In this document: positions 1 to 8,321 of the stretch, piece after piece | How positions within the stretch are numbered: position 1 is the first letter of the stretch | Layout of the letters: each line of letters starts with the position of its first letter | NCBI GenBank assembly: GCA_947494715.1 | Contig: CANLWG010000001.1 | Coordinates: 744,001 to 808,000, forward strand | DNA length: 64,000 bases | Origin: an uncultured Flavobacteriaceae bacterium | GTDB lineage: Bacteria; Bacteroidota; Bacteroidia; Flavobacteriales; Flavobacteriaceae | Direction of reading: 5' to 3' | The notes under the pieces: generated by a model | What the model saw: the letters and a program-made list of their open reading frames with translations, nothing else | Database searches by the model: none | Told to the model about the DNA's origin: nothing | Translations under genes and position numbers: made by a program

Positions 1-1
1 A

Positions 2-388
2 GGAGATCATACTGAAATTTTTTTGGCCGAAACCAATCCAGCCCTTGAATTGCGGGCAGTATTGGAGGAAACCTGCTATGATTGCCATAGTAACAACACG
101 ATATATCCCTGGTACAATAATATTGCCCCGATTTCATTTTGGTTGGCCAATCATGTGAAGGATGGCAAAAAGCATTTGAATTTTTCGGAATGGGATAGTT
201 ATTCCGTTAAAAAGAAGGACCACAAACTTGAAGAGGTCATAGAAATGATCGAGGATGGTGAAATGCCCCTAAAAGAATACACCTGGACCCACGAAAATGC
301 AAGATTGACCAGCGAACAGCGTGAAGCTATAGTTGCTTGGGCCAAAAAAACTAGGTCATTGTATCAATTAAACGGGATACCGCAATAG
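2..388 (+). CDS. Haem-binding domain protein, 5' end cut off by the window
   Basis: The frame is open from base 2 with no start in view, so the true N-terminus lies upstream. The visible 128 residues contain one c-type haem motif (CYDCHS), followed by YPWYNNIAPISFWL and a C-terminal amphipathic region ending in AIVAWAKKTR. This matches the Bacteroidota haem-binding domain family (Haem_bd), small membrane-anchored or periplasmic proteins thought to carry one covalent haem. The expected N-terminal signal or anchor would be in the missing part. The 3' end overlaps the converging sirtuin gene by 38 bp. Function beyond haem binding is unknown. Confidence 0.8.
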   Translation, partial: GDHTEIFLAETNPALELRAVLEETCYDCHSNNTIYPWYNNIAPISFWLANHVKDGKKHLNFSEWDSYSVKKKDHKLEEVIEMIEDGEMPLKEYTWTHENARLTSEQREAIVAWAKKTRSLYQLNGIPQ

Positions 389-1046
389 GTACACCGATCG
401 ATGCTCGTTCTGCTAAAACGATTAGATTTTCATGATTGTCCGATTCCAAGTTAGGCCTTGGATCAATAAAGTAAATAGGTATTCCACCAGGTGCGTACTG
501 CATTAATCCAGCTGCTGGATATACTTGCATAGAAGTTCCAATAATAAGTAGTGCATCGGCTTCCTGAGTGATTTCGATAGCTTTTTCTATCATAGGAACC
601 TGTTCTCCAAACCATACAATATGGGGACGCAATTGATAGCCATCCTCACAAACCTCACCCCAATTCAAATCCTTTTTCCAATCTAGAATCAGGTTTTGGT
701 TTCCCGTACTTCGTACTTTGAATAATTCACCATGTAAATGCACCACATGGGAGCTTCCCGCCCTTTCATGCAAATCGTCTATATTCTGGGTAATAATGGT
801 TGTGCTAAAATGTGCCTCTAAATTCGCCAGTGCTATATGTGCCTCATTGGGGGACACCTCTAAGAGTTGTCTCCGTCTTTGGTTGTAGAAGTCCAATACC
901 AATTCTGGGTTGTTGGCAAAACCCTGAGGGGATGCCACTTCCATAACATCATGCCCTTCCCATAGGCCATCGGCGTCACGGAATGTTTTGATGCCGCTTT
1001 CGGCACTTACACCTGCCCCGGTCAAGACGATTACTTTTTTCTTCAT
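351..1046 (-). CDS. cobB: Sir2-family NAD-dependent protein deacylase
   Basis: The protein has 231 residues from the ATG at 1046; an in-frame upstream extension to 1106 lacks family similarity and overlaps the next gene. It removes acyl groups from lysines using NAD. Visible motifs are the NAD-binding GAGVSAESGI (10-19), TQNIDDLHERAG (86-97), the catalytic HG pair (His105) and GTSMQVYPAAG. Tyr54 and Arg57 in FYNQRR match the Tyr-x-x-Arg signature of class III sirtuins, which prefer acidic acyl groups such as succinyl. The two CxxC zinc pairs usual in the family are absent; only one Cys remains before LRPHIVWFGE. The gene converges on the haem-binding gene. Confidence 0.9.
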   Translation of the reverse strand: MKKKVIVLTGAGVSAESGIKTFRDADGLWEGHDVMEVASPQGFANNPELVLDFYNQRRRQLLEVSPNEAHIALANLEAHFSTTIITQNIDDLHERAGSSHVVHLHGELFKVRSTGNQNLILDWKKDLNWGEVCEDGYQLRPHIVWFGEQVPMIEKAIEITQEADALLIIGTSMQVYPAAGLMQYAPGGIPIYFIDPRPNLESDNHENLIVLAERASIGVPIAVSRLIDTMT

Positions 1047-1081
1047 AGTTCTAAAAATAAGGTTTTTATTATATTCGGCAT

Positions 1082-1732
1082 ATGACAGACCAGGAACTTT
1101 TGACATACTTGGAAGGGTTTATCAGTCCTGAGCGCAAAGAACGGTTTTTGGAAATTTTGGAAAAGCGAACAAAATATCTTACCGTTGCGATTGAGGATAT
1201 ATTCCAGTTCCATAATACAAGTGCTATAATCCGTAGTTGTGAGGTTTTTGGGATACAAGATGCCCATGTAATTGAAAATCGTTTTGGAAAGCGATTGGAC
1301 AAGAATATTGCCATGGGCGCGCAGCAATGGGTAGATGTACATCGTTATGACAATTCCAAGGATTGTTTGGCAAAGTTAAGGGGGGACGGATACCAAATTA
1401 TTGCCACAACGCCCCATATTGATTCCTGTTTATTGGAAGATTTTCAAATGAATACTAAACTGGCGCTCTTCTTCGGTACCGAAAAGGAAGGGCTAAGCGG
1501 TGAGGCTATGCAGGCGGCAGATGGGTTTTTAAAGATACCCATGGTCGGATTTACCGAAAGTTTAAATGTGTCGGTATCTGCCGCCATAATACTTCAAGAA
1601 CTTACCAAAAAGTTAAGAAAATCAAAGGTTTCCTGGCAGCTGACCGAAAAGGAAAAATTTGAAAAACGACTGGATTGGACCAAAAAATCCATTAAAAGTG
1701 TGGAGGAAATATTAAAAAGATACCATAGCTAG
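1082..1732 (+). CDS. trmH: TrmH-family (SpoU) tRNA 2'-O-methyltransferase
   Basis: A 216-residue SPOUT methyltransferase. The three SpoU motifs are present: HNTSAIIRSCEVFG (44-57, with the catalytic Asn45/Arg51 pair), FFGTEKEGLS, and IPMVGFTESLNVSVSAA near residue 160, which forms the knotted SAM-binding site. Length and the N-terminal RTKYLTVAIED segment fit TrmH, which methylates the 2'-O of G18 in tRNA. Another rRNA or tRNA target cannot be excluded. It is divergent from the sirtuin, with about 35 bp between starts. Confidence 0.88.
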   Translation: MTDQELLTYLEGFISPERKERFLEILEKRTKYLTVAIEDIFQFHNTSAIIRSCEVFGIQDAHVIENRFGKRLDKNIAMGAQQWVDVHRYDNSKDCLAKLRGDGYQIIATTPHIDSCLLEDFQMNTKLALFFGTEKEGLSGEAMQAADGFLKIPMVGFTESLNVSVSAAIILQELTKKLRKSKVSWQLTEKEKFEKRLDWTKKSIKSVEEILKRYHS

Positions 1733-1782
1733 AATTGATTTTTTTCTTACATTGTTCCAATAACTAACTAATTACTAAGCAA

Positions 1783-2310
1783 ATGACTATAGTACTTTAC
1801 ATTCTAGCGGGAATCATTTTATTACTTTTAGTATTAATATTATTGGCACCAAAGACCTATGATGTTTCCAGATCAATTGAAATCTCCAAGCCGAAAGGAG
1901 AAGTTTTTGAATACCTGAAATCGTTGAAAAAAATGGATGAATGGTCTCCATGGGCAAAGAAAGACCCCAATATGGAGAAGAAATTCACAGGAACGGATGG
2001 AGAAGTGGGAGCAACGAGTTATTGGAACGGCAACAAGGATGTGGGAGAAGGAGAGCAGGAAATCACTAAAATTATTGAAGGTGAACGTGTAGAGTCCGAG
2101 CTACGTTTTTTAAAACCATGGAAATCCACTTCGGATTGTTACACCGAGGTGAAGGAAGATGAAAATGGACAAACTAAGGTGACATGGGGCTTTTCTGGTA
2201 AAAATAAGTTCCCTATGAGCATTATGATGTTGTTCATGAGCATGGATAAAATGGTAGGGAAGGATTTTGAGGAGGGGCTTGCAAGCCTTAAGTCAAACCT
2301 TGAAAAATGA
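1783..2310 (+). CDS. SRPBCC (polyketide cyclase-like) membrane-anchored protein
   Basis: The protein has 175 residues. Residues 2-22 are a single hydrophobic helix, followed by a START/Bet v1-like domain recognisable by SRSIEISKPKGEVFEYLKSLKKMDEWSPWAKKD and the C-terminal helix FEEGLASLKSNL. The family binds hydrophobic ligands in a deep pocket, and the ligand is unknown here. Its stop overlaps the start of the next gene as ATGA, so the two are probably translationally coupled. Confidence 0.82.
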   Translation: MTIVLYILAGIILLLLVLILLAPKTYDVSRSIEISKPKGEVFEYLKSLKKMDEWSPWAKKDPNMEKKFTGTDGEVGATSYWNGNKDVGEGEQEITKIIEGERVESELRFLKPWKSTSDCYTEVKEDENGQTKVTWGFSGKNKFPMSIMMLFMSMDKMVGKDFEEGLASLKSNLEK

Positions 2311-2693
2311 GAGGTATGGATTACAATATGGTAGGGTGGTTTGAAATACCCGTGACGAATATGGAACGGGCCAAAAAATTTTATGAAACTGTTTTTGATA
2401 TTACAATTTCCGTTCATGATTTGGATGGTTTTATAATGGGATGGTTTCCCGATGCACCTAATAAACCTGGCGCTACAGGTTCATTGGTCCAACATGAGAT
2501 GTATAATGCTAGCCCAACACATGGACCATTAATCTATTTTTCGAGCAAGGATGTTGCTGTGGAACTGGCTAGGGTAGAAGGGGTAGGAGGTACGATCATA
2601 AAGGAGAAGACAGAAATTGGGGACGGTCATGGCTTTATGGCCCTTATAAAGGACACTGAAAACAATAGAATTGCCCTTCATTCCAGAAGCTGA
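2307..2693 (+). CDS. VOC-superfamily (glyoxalase-like) protein
   Basis: The protein has 128 residues with the two betaalphabetabetabeta modules of the vicinal oxygen chelate fold: VGWFEIPVTNMERAKKFYETVF at the start and a second module ending GFMALIKDTENNRIALHS. The EIPV...ERAKKFYE signature is that of the small single-domain subgroup. The substrate is unknown. The start at 2307 overlaps the upstream stop by 4 bp; an internal ATG at 2316 is an alternative. Co-directional and coupled with the SRPBCC gene. Confidence 0.85.
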   Translation: MRGMDYNMVGWFEIPVTNMERAKKFYETVFDITISVHDLDGFIMGWFPDAPNKPGATGSLVQHEMYNASPTHGPLIYFSSKDVAVELARVEGVGGTIIKEKTEIGDGHGFMALIKDTENNRIALHSRS

Positions 2694-2696
2694 ACA

Positions 2697-3509
2697 TCAT
2701 ACATAAAATATACTGGCTTCCGCCCTTGCACCAAAACGTATTGGCAATACTGTTGTTCCAATTCCCTTGGATACATACATGTTAGATGTGTTGTTGGCAT
2801 ACCAGCCCTTAACATAATCTCCACTACCATATGGTGTAAAGACTGGGGTTCCGAAAATTGTAACTTGTCCTCCATGGGTATGTCCAGCTAAAATTAAAGG
2901 TTTAGAATTTAAAGCAAATTCAGTTTGGTCAATTTCTTTTTTATAGGCCGGGCAATGATTAAGGATGATGGTAGTAAGTGACGGATCAACATTTTCTGAG
3001 GATTTATTGATATCAGGAGTGCCAAGAGTAAAATCGTCGATTCCGAGGATATTGACTTTTCTACCCTTTAAATGCAAAACATAGGATTCATTTATTAAGA
3101 GTGTCCCATTGTGCTCCATATAGGTTTGTCTTAAAAGATCCAGATCTACGTGTCCGGAGTATTCCTTGTTTCCTAAGATGGCAATTTTTTGAATCTTATG
3201 GTCGATTAAGTGAAGAAAATCGTTTAAAAGTACTATTCGCTTTGTACGAGTTATTGCGTCTCCAGTAATGAATAGAACATCGGGCATTTCGGTATTTATT
3301 CGCTTTGCCAATGATTTATGAACGGATTTTAGTTCCCGTAAATGCAGATCACTCAATTGAATCGCTTTTATTTTATCCGTTCTTCCATTGGCTATGTCAA
3401 AACTATTCCATTCTATCACATATTTTTCAAACCATACAACATCTATAACCATTAAACCTATGGTGGCTAATATTATTTTTTTGATAAAATGTCTTCTTCC
3501 AAATTTCAT
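2697..3509 (-). CDS. Calcineurin-like metallophosphoesterase with altered GNH motif
   Basis: The start is placed at the ATG at 3509, giving 270 residues beginning MKFGRRHFIKK, a twin-arginine-like signal followed by a hydrophobic segment; the frame extends to 3551. Metal-binding motifs SDLHL, GD (FITGDA), NHCP and GHTHGGQ are present, which points to a membrane-proximal or exported phosphoesterase of the YkuE/YaeI type. The usual GNH(D/E) motif reads GNKEY, so the catalytic His is replaced by Lys. The gene ends 4 bp from the convergent VOC gene. Confidence 0.85.
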   Translation of the reverse strand: MKFGRRHFIKKIILATIGLMVIDVVWFEKYVIEWNSFDIANGRTDKIKAIQLSDLHLRELKSVHKSLAKRINTEMPDVLFITGDAITRTKRIVLLNDFLHLIDHKIQKIAILGNKEYSGHVDLDLLRQTYMEHNGTLLINESYVLHLKGRKVNILGIDDFTLGTPDINKSSENVDPSLTTIILNHCPAYKKEIDQTEFALNSKPLILAGHTHGGQVTIFGTPVFTPYGSGDYVKGWYANNTSNMYVSKGIGTTVLPIRFGARAEASIFYV

Positions 3510-3701
3510 ATAATGAATAATGGTTGGGATGCAATTAATTTGGATGTCCAATATCCAATTTAAGGGAAGTGCTACAATTTTGTTTCTTTAAATCGTCCAA
3601 AGATTGTCCATAATATCCAATTAGGATAATCAATAGGTTGTGAAGATTTAATATTTAGCAAAACTAAGCGAAATGATTGGCCTATTGTTTGGCTTGGAAA
3701 A

Positions 3702-5402
3702 TTAATTTTGTAGAAGCTCCAATAATGCAATATCATGGTTATTCTCCAAAATCACTTTTCCGTTTTGAACTTCAACCTCTGTTCCGGAGTAGGTATCGTA
3801 AAGTTTGGTGCCGTCGCCAAAAAAGCCTTTGACCCAAAGTGATTTCTTCCCTTTGGGTAAGTCCAACCCTATTACAACCTTGTCCTTAAAATCCCCATCA
3901 ACATAGGTTCTGCTAAAAACATATGGTTTTTTGCCCAATCTTTTATGTTTTCCCGCTCCAACTGCTGGGTGATCCCGTCTAAATTTTCCTAATCTTTGCC
4001 AATGCGCCAAAACACTTTGGGTTGTGGACAAACTATCTAATTCTTCCCAGTTCATAAACGAACGTAAGGTAGCATCCCCAATGGTGCCTTCAATGATAAG
4101 GCTTCTTGCAGTTTCGTCTCCGTAATATATTTGAGATGCACCCGGAGTAAGTAAAAGTACATTGGCTGCCTTTATTGGATCTTTTCTTTCCATATCATAA
4201 GGTTCCCCGTCATCATGGGAGGTGAGGTAGTTTACCACGCTCTTATTCCTTAGTTTGGTATGCAAAAGGCTGCTATACTTTTTAAAAATAGTTTCATAGT
4301 CTTTTAGGGCATCCTTCTTTAACTCAAAGTTGATAAGACTTTTAAAACCATAATCATAAAAATCTACTTTCCTGTCTCCGAAATCGAACTCCCTTCCACC
4401 TGAGATGCCATAGTTGTAAACTTCACCAACCATATAAAAGGGTGTATCATCTAAAATATCGTCCGGATGTTTTTTCCTCCAAGTGTCAAAGGCATGTGCA
4501 GCCTCCTTGTACAGATCGGCCCAAGCATTTTCGTTTACATGCTTCACTGTATCCACCCTATATCCATCAATTCCCAAATCGTGTATATAATCTGTAAGCC
4601 ATTTTATGATATAAAATCTTGGAGCTCTTGGATATCCGGTACGTTCAAAAAACAATTGCAATTCATCCAATTCCTGACTCAATCTTCCTTCTTCTTTCCA
4701 TTTCGCAAGAAGAGCATCCGGGAGTTCTACAGGTTCATCGGATTCCGTTCGTATATCAGGTAAGTTATCCACCAACGTGCAGGCTGTGGTATTCTCGTAC
4801 GTGGTAAATTCGCAGGTAGGATCTGTGCGTATCCATTCCTCTGGCCAAACTGGATCTTTTGGGGTGACCGGCCCTGTATGGTTCAAAACAACATCCATCA
4901 AAACTCGGATTCCCCTTTTATGTGCGGTTTTGACCAAATTCTCCAAATCCTCTTTTGTCCCGAAATTAGGGTCAAGAGCGGTCCAATCCTTTGCCCAATA
5001 CCCATGATACCCATAGGTGTTACCGGTACTTTCATCTGTGGCACCATGAATTTGCTCAACCACTGGAGTGAACCAAATAGCGTTTATACCCAATTCAGAG
5101 AAATAGCCTTCCTCTATTTTTTTGGTTATTCCCTCAAGATCTCCACCCATAAAACCCCTTAACGTACCTGTGGAATCGGTTCTTCCTAAATTTATGTCGT
5201 TTTTGAGGTTTCCGTTATGGAAACGGTCAGTCAGTAAAAAATAGATATTGGCACCTTCCCACACAAAGGGTTTTTCATTGCTGGGTTCGGGGAGGGAATC
5301 TCTCATAACGATAGCCTCTTGAGCGGATTCTTTTTTTTCGTTTTTACAGGCAAAAAAAATGGGGAGCACGATGATAGCAATAAGCAGTTTTCTCATGGGC
5401 AT
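3702..5402 (-). CDS. GH13 alpha-amylase family lipoprotein
   Basis: A lipoprotein of 566 residues: a short signal ending FFAC with lipidated Cys19. The GH13 (beta/alpha)8 barrel shows region I DVVLNHTG (Asp170), region II GYRVDTVKH (nucleophile Asp284), region III MVGEVYN (acid/base Glu327) and region IV TSHDD (Asp397). A C-terminal beta domain follows LLTPGASQIYYGDE. It should cleave alpha-1,4 glucans at the cell surface or in the periplasm. ATGs at 5402 and 5396 are both possible starts, with TTG at 5405 less likely. No sus-type transporter is next to it; the downstream gene is a separate CarboxypepD_reg protein. Confidence 0.92.
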   Translation of the reverse strand: MPMRKLLIAIIVLPIFFACKNEKKESAQEAIVMRDSLPEPSNEKPFVWEGANIYFLLTDRFHNGNLKNDINLGRTDSTGTLRGFMGGDLEGITKKIEEGYFSELGINAIWFTPVVEQIHGATDESTGNTYGYHGYWAKDWTALDPNFGTKEDLENLVKTAHKRGIRVLMDVVLNHTGPVTPKDPVWPEEWIRTDPTCEFTTYENTTACTLVDNLPDIRTESDEPVELPDALLAKWKEEGRLSQELDELQLFFERTGYPRAPRFYIIKWLTDYIHDLGIDGYRVDTVKHVNENAWADLYKEAAHAFDTWRKKHPDDILDDTPFYMVGEVYNYGISGGREFDFGDRKVDFYDYGFKSLINFELKKDALKDYETIFKKYSSLLHTKLRNKSVVNYLTSHDDGEPYDMERKDPIKAANVLLLTPGASQIYYGDETARSLIIEGTIGDATLRSFMNWEELDSLSTTQSVLAHWQRLGKFRRDHPAVGAGKHKRLGKKPYVFSRTYVDGDFKDKVVIGLDLPKGKKSLWVKGFFGDGTKLYDTYSGTEVEVQNGKVILENNHDIALLELLQN

Positions 5403-5447
5403 CAATTTTGTCTAAAGCTATAAAATGCAGTGGGGAAATCAAAAAAA

Positions 5448-6230
5448 TTATTTTTTTCTGTTCAAGACCTTGAATTCCTCATAACAGCTGCTTATGGCAT
5501 CCAATATCTGAAGATCGTTTGCTGTTCTTATAAAAGATTTGGAATAATTACAGTTATTAAGGATATCCTCAATATCTACCTTCTCCAATTGTAGAAATTC
5601 CCTCAAGGTTTCCCTATCGAATTTGGAGGCCAAAAGATTGCGTATTTCATCGTCCTCTTTCATCTTTCGTAATTTCCGCATCTGATTCGGTTTTTTACCA
5701 AAGAGGTTTCGGAGTAAATCGGCTGGATTCAATATAGCACCCAATACTTTGGTAACGGCGCTAGGGTTTTTATTGCCCGCTTCATAACTTACGGAAAGCC
5801 CCGATATACTATATTGATACGCATTGTTTATAGGAAGGTTTTTTACATCAATTTCCAAATAACCCGTAAGTTGGTAAGGTCTAACAATGACTTCCTCCAA
5901 TGCATAGGCTAGCTCGGTAAGTGTAATTTTGGTGTCCTTGAACTTGAACATGTCATTTGTTACCCGGATTTTCTGTGATTTGAAACCTAAAAACGAAAAA
6001 TAGAGGGTATCGTTAACAGCCGCAGTTATGGAAAATTTACCATTTTCATTGGTTATGGTACCTAGAACCTGGTTGAGATTAACCACATGTACACTTTCCA
6101 TGGGGACACTGGTCTGTGCATTAATGACCGTTGCGGATATTTTACCATCTTCCAACGGTTCTTCATCTTCTTGGGAAATCCCCATAAAGCTCAGAAAGAC
6201 AAAGAAGATGAATATTTGATATTTCCTCAT
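5448..6230 (-). CDS. Secreted CarboxypepD_reg-like domain protein
   Basis: The protein has 260 residues with a signal peptide (MRKYQIFIFFVFLSFMGISQ). Residues 30-110 form a carboxypeptidase-regulatory-like beta sandwich (ISATVINAQTSVPMESVHVVN...GKFSITAAVNDTLYFSFLGFKSQ), the module that also opens many TonB-dependent receptors. The C-terminal half is charged and helical (KKPNQMRKLRKMKEDDEIRNLL) and ends in a conserved-looking NCNYSKSFIRTANDLQILDAI segment. Such stand-alone proteins are common in Flavobacteriaceae and have no assigned role. The tandem order with the helicase gene suggests independent transcription, because a terminator lies between them. Confidence 0.8.
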   Translation of the reverse strand: MRKYQIFIFFVFLSFMGISQEDEEPLEDGKISATVINAQTSVPMESVHVVNLNQVLGTITNENGKFSITAAVNDTLYFSFLGFKSQKIRVTNDMFKFKDTKITLTELAYALEEVIVRPYQLTGYLEIDVKNLPINNAYQYSISGLSVSYEAGNKNPSAVTKVLGAILNPADLLRNLFGKKPNQMRKLRKMKEDDEIRNLLASKFDRETLREFLQLEKVDIEDILNNCNYSKSFIRTANDLQILDAISSCYEEFKVLNRKK

Positions 6231-6270
6231 TAACCTTAAAATTCCAAAATAAAGCTACGAAACAAAACAA

Positions 6271-6294
6271 AAAAATACGCCTAGGCGTATTTTT
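6271..6294 (-). terminator. Palindromic terminator of the DEAD-box helicase gene
   Basis: A perfect 24-bp palindrome centred on CCTAGG (arms AAAAATACGCCT and AGGCGTATTTTT) lies 15 bp after the helicase stop codon. In the direction of transcription (minus strand) the GC core is followed by a run of T, as expected of an intrinsic terminator. The symmetry would allow it to act on the opposite strand as well. Confidence 0.75.
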
Positions 6295-6308
6295 TAATAT
6301 ACAATTAA

Positions 6309-8078
6309 CTAAAAGAAATCACTTTTCCTCTTTTTGCTTCGTCTTTTACCTGAATAAGTCGCCTGACCTTGGCCGCGATCCTTTTTCTTGCCCCGTCCAC
6401 GGTCTCTATCTCTATCTCTCCTTCGACCTTTATCTTTGCCACCTCGGCTTCCGCGCCCACCTTCAGGGTTATTGGACACTTCAACATTCACAAACCGTCC
6501 ATCCACCTTCAAATCGGTAAAAGTAGATAGTACTTTTTCGGAAACACCGGTATCTGTATTAAAAAAGGAAAAACTTTCTTTTACATCTACCTTATAAACG
6601 TCTTCTTTGTCAAGGCCAACGGTATCACGTAAAAAATCTTTTAAGGACATCCAATCGTATCCATCCCTTTCGCCGACATTTATGAAATAACGAACTGATC
6701 CATTTGAGGAAAAGGAAGCGTCTTGATCCCTACCTTTTCTTCTTTCACCCATATCGGATGAGTTCAAGTCTTTAGTCTTGTTATAGTAATTGGAAAAACG
6801 CGTAAACTCTACAGAGACCATTTTCTTTATGAGTTCTTCCCTATCTATGCCATTGAGGACGTCATATATTGCTGGGAGATAATTTTCTACGTCCTTGTTG
6901 ATTTCCGTGTTCTTTATCTTACTGGCCAAATGATATAGTTGTATTTCGCAAATTTCCATACCTGTTGGAATCTTTTTGGAAATAAACCCCTGTTTTATCT
7001 TTTTCTCAATGGCGTTTATCTTCCGCATTTCGCTACGGGTAATAATGACCATGGAAATACCGGATTTTCCTGCTCTTCCGGTTCGTCCACTACGATGGGT
7101 GTAGGTTTCGATTTCGTCAGGAAGTTGGTAATTGATTACATGGGTGATATCATCTACATCTATGCCTCTGGCAGCCACATCCGTGGCCACGAGCATTTGG
7201 ATCTGTTTCTTTCGGAAGGCGCTCATCACCAGGTCCCGTTGATTTTGGCTAAGATCCCCATGCAATGCACCCGCATTATAACCGTCTTCTATTAATTTTT
7301 CAGCTACTCTTTGGGTATCCCTTTTGGTTCTGCAGAAAACGACTGAAAATATATCTGGAATGGCATCGGCCAATCGTTTTAAGGCCGGGTAACGGTCCCT
7401 TCCACCAACCACATAATATTCATGCTGTACCGTATCCACTCCGGAATTTTTAGCGCCAACAGTTATTTCCTGCGGGTGATGCATAAACCTTTTGGCAATC
7501 TGGGCCACTTCTTTTGGCATCGTCGCTGAAAACAACCATGTGGATTTTTCCTTGGGTGTATTGGAAAGGATATCCTTTATATCCTCATAAAAACCCATAT
7601 TCAGCATTTCATCGGCCTCATCCAGGATACAATAATCAATTTTTGAAATATCCACCAGACCTCGGCCTATCATGTCTTTCATTCTACCGGGTGTTGCCAC
7701 AACAATTTGAGCCCCGCGTTTAACTTGCCTGGCCTGATCGGTAATGCTCGCCCCTCCATAGATTGCAACTGTATTTATACTTTTTTCGTATTTAGAATAC
7801 GATTGCATTTCATTGGTTATCTGCAAACAGAGTTCTCGGGTAGGGGACAGAATGAGTCCTTGGGTAGTTCTACTTTCTTTGTCGATTTTTTGTATCAAGG
7901 GAAAACCGAATGCTGCGGTCTTTCCTGTTCCGGTCTGGGCCAAAGCTACCAAATCGGTCTCTCCTTCCAATAAAATAGGGATTGCTTTTTCCTGTACTTC
8001 CGAAGGGATCTCGAAGCCCATATCGGAAACGGCATTCAATAGGGACTGTTGCAGCCCCAATGCTTCAAATGTTGTCAT
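6309..8078 (-). CDS. deaD: DEAD-box RNA helicase with DbpA-like RNA-binding domain
   Basis: The protein has 589 residues. Helicase motifs in order are the Q motif near residue 29, AQTGTGKT (47-54), PTREL, DEAD, SAT, and HRSGRTGRAGKSG. After the RecA-like domains comes a DbpA/CsdA-type RRM-like domain (VRYFINVGERDGYDWMSLKDFLRDTVG...KESFSFFNTD) and a basic Arg/Gly/Lys-rich tail. This architecture is that of CsdA/DeaD helicases in ribosome assembly and cold adaptation. The leader upstream of the ATG is about 110 nt and can fold (see separate entry), which suits the post-transcriptional control known for cold-shock helicases. The gene symbol is by family likeness. Confidence 0.93.
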   Translation of the reverse strand: MTTFEALGLQQSLLNAVSDMGFEIPSEVQEKAIPILLEGETDLVALAQTGTGKTAAFGFPLIQKIDKESRTTQGLILSPTRELCLQITNEMQSYSKYEKSINTVAIYGGASITDQARQVKRGAQIVVATPGRMKDMIGRGLVDISKIDYCILDEADEMLNMGFYEDIKDILSNTPKEKSTWLFSATMPKEVAQIAKRFMHHPQEITVGAKNSGVDTVQHEYYVVGGRDRYPALKRLADAIPDIFSVVFCRTKRDTQRVAEKLIEDGYNAGALHGDLSQNQRDLVMSAFRKKQIQMLVATDVAARGIDVDDITHVINYQLPDEIETYTHRSGRTGRAGKSGISMVIITRSEMRKINAIEKKIKQGFISKKIPTGMEICEIQLYHLASKIKNTEINKDVENYLPAIYDVLNGIDREELIKKMVSVEFTRFSNYYNKTKDLNSSDMGERRKGRDQDASFSSNGSVRYFINVGERDGYDWMSLKDFLRDTVGLDKEDVYKVDVKESFSFFNTDTGVSEKVLSTFTDLKVDGRFVNVEVSNNPEGGRGSRGGKDKGRRRDRDRDRGRGKKKDRGQGQATYSGKRRSKKRKSDFF

Positions 8079-8195
8079 AATGTGTCTTTACTTAATCGCA
8101 AATATGTGTGTTGCATAGAGCGATTATCGTATATAACCCATTGGACTCAGCGCAACACCTGCCATACCGGCGGCGTTAATTAAGCGGCAAAGATA
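8079..8195 (-). promoter_or_regulatory. Promoter -7 box and long, foldable leader of the helicase gene
   Basis: On the minus strand a TATCTTTG box (8188-8195) fits the Bacteroidota -7 consensus TAnnTTTG and would give a leader of roughly 100 nt. The leader contains a 7-bp helix (8108-8114 pairing with 8152-8158, GTGTTGC/GCAACAC) enclosing a small CGAT/ATCG hairpin. No good -33 TTG was found at the usual distance, so the promoter call is tentative. Confidence 0.4.
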
Positions 8196-8321
8196 CAGTT
8201 ATTTATTAATATGGGGAGAGCTGTGAAATGCCTTTGAAGTTAGTAGAAGCTAATTCAGGCCCTCAACAGTTGTGGTATTGTTCCGGGTACCGCAAATACC
8301 TTTATGATATTCTAGTGTGTC

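Noticed and set aside
6305-6487. Small frame antisense-like or alternative to the helicase 3' end
   Set aside because: It is on the same strand in another frame over the Arg-rich tail of the helicase; composition explains the open frame.
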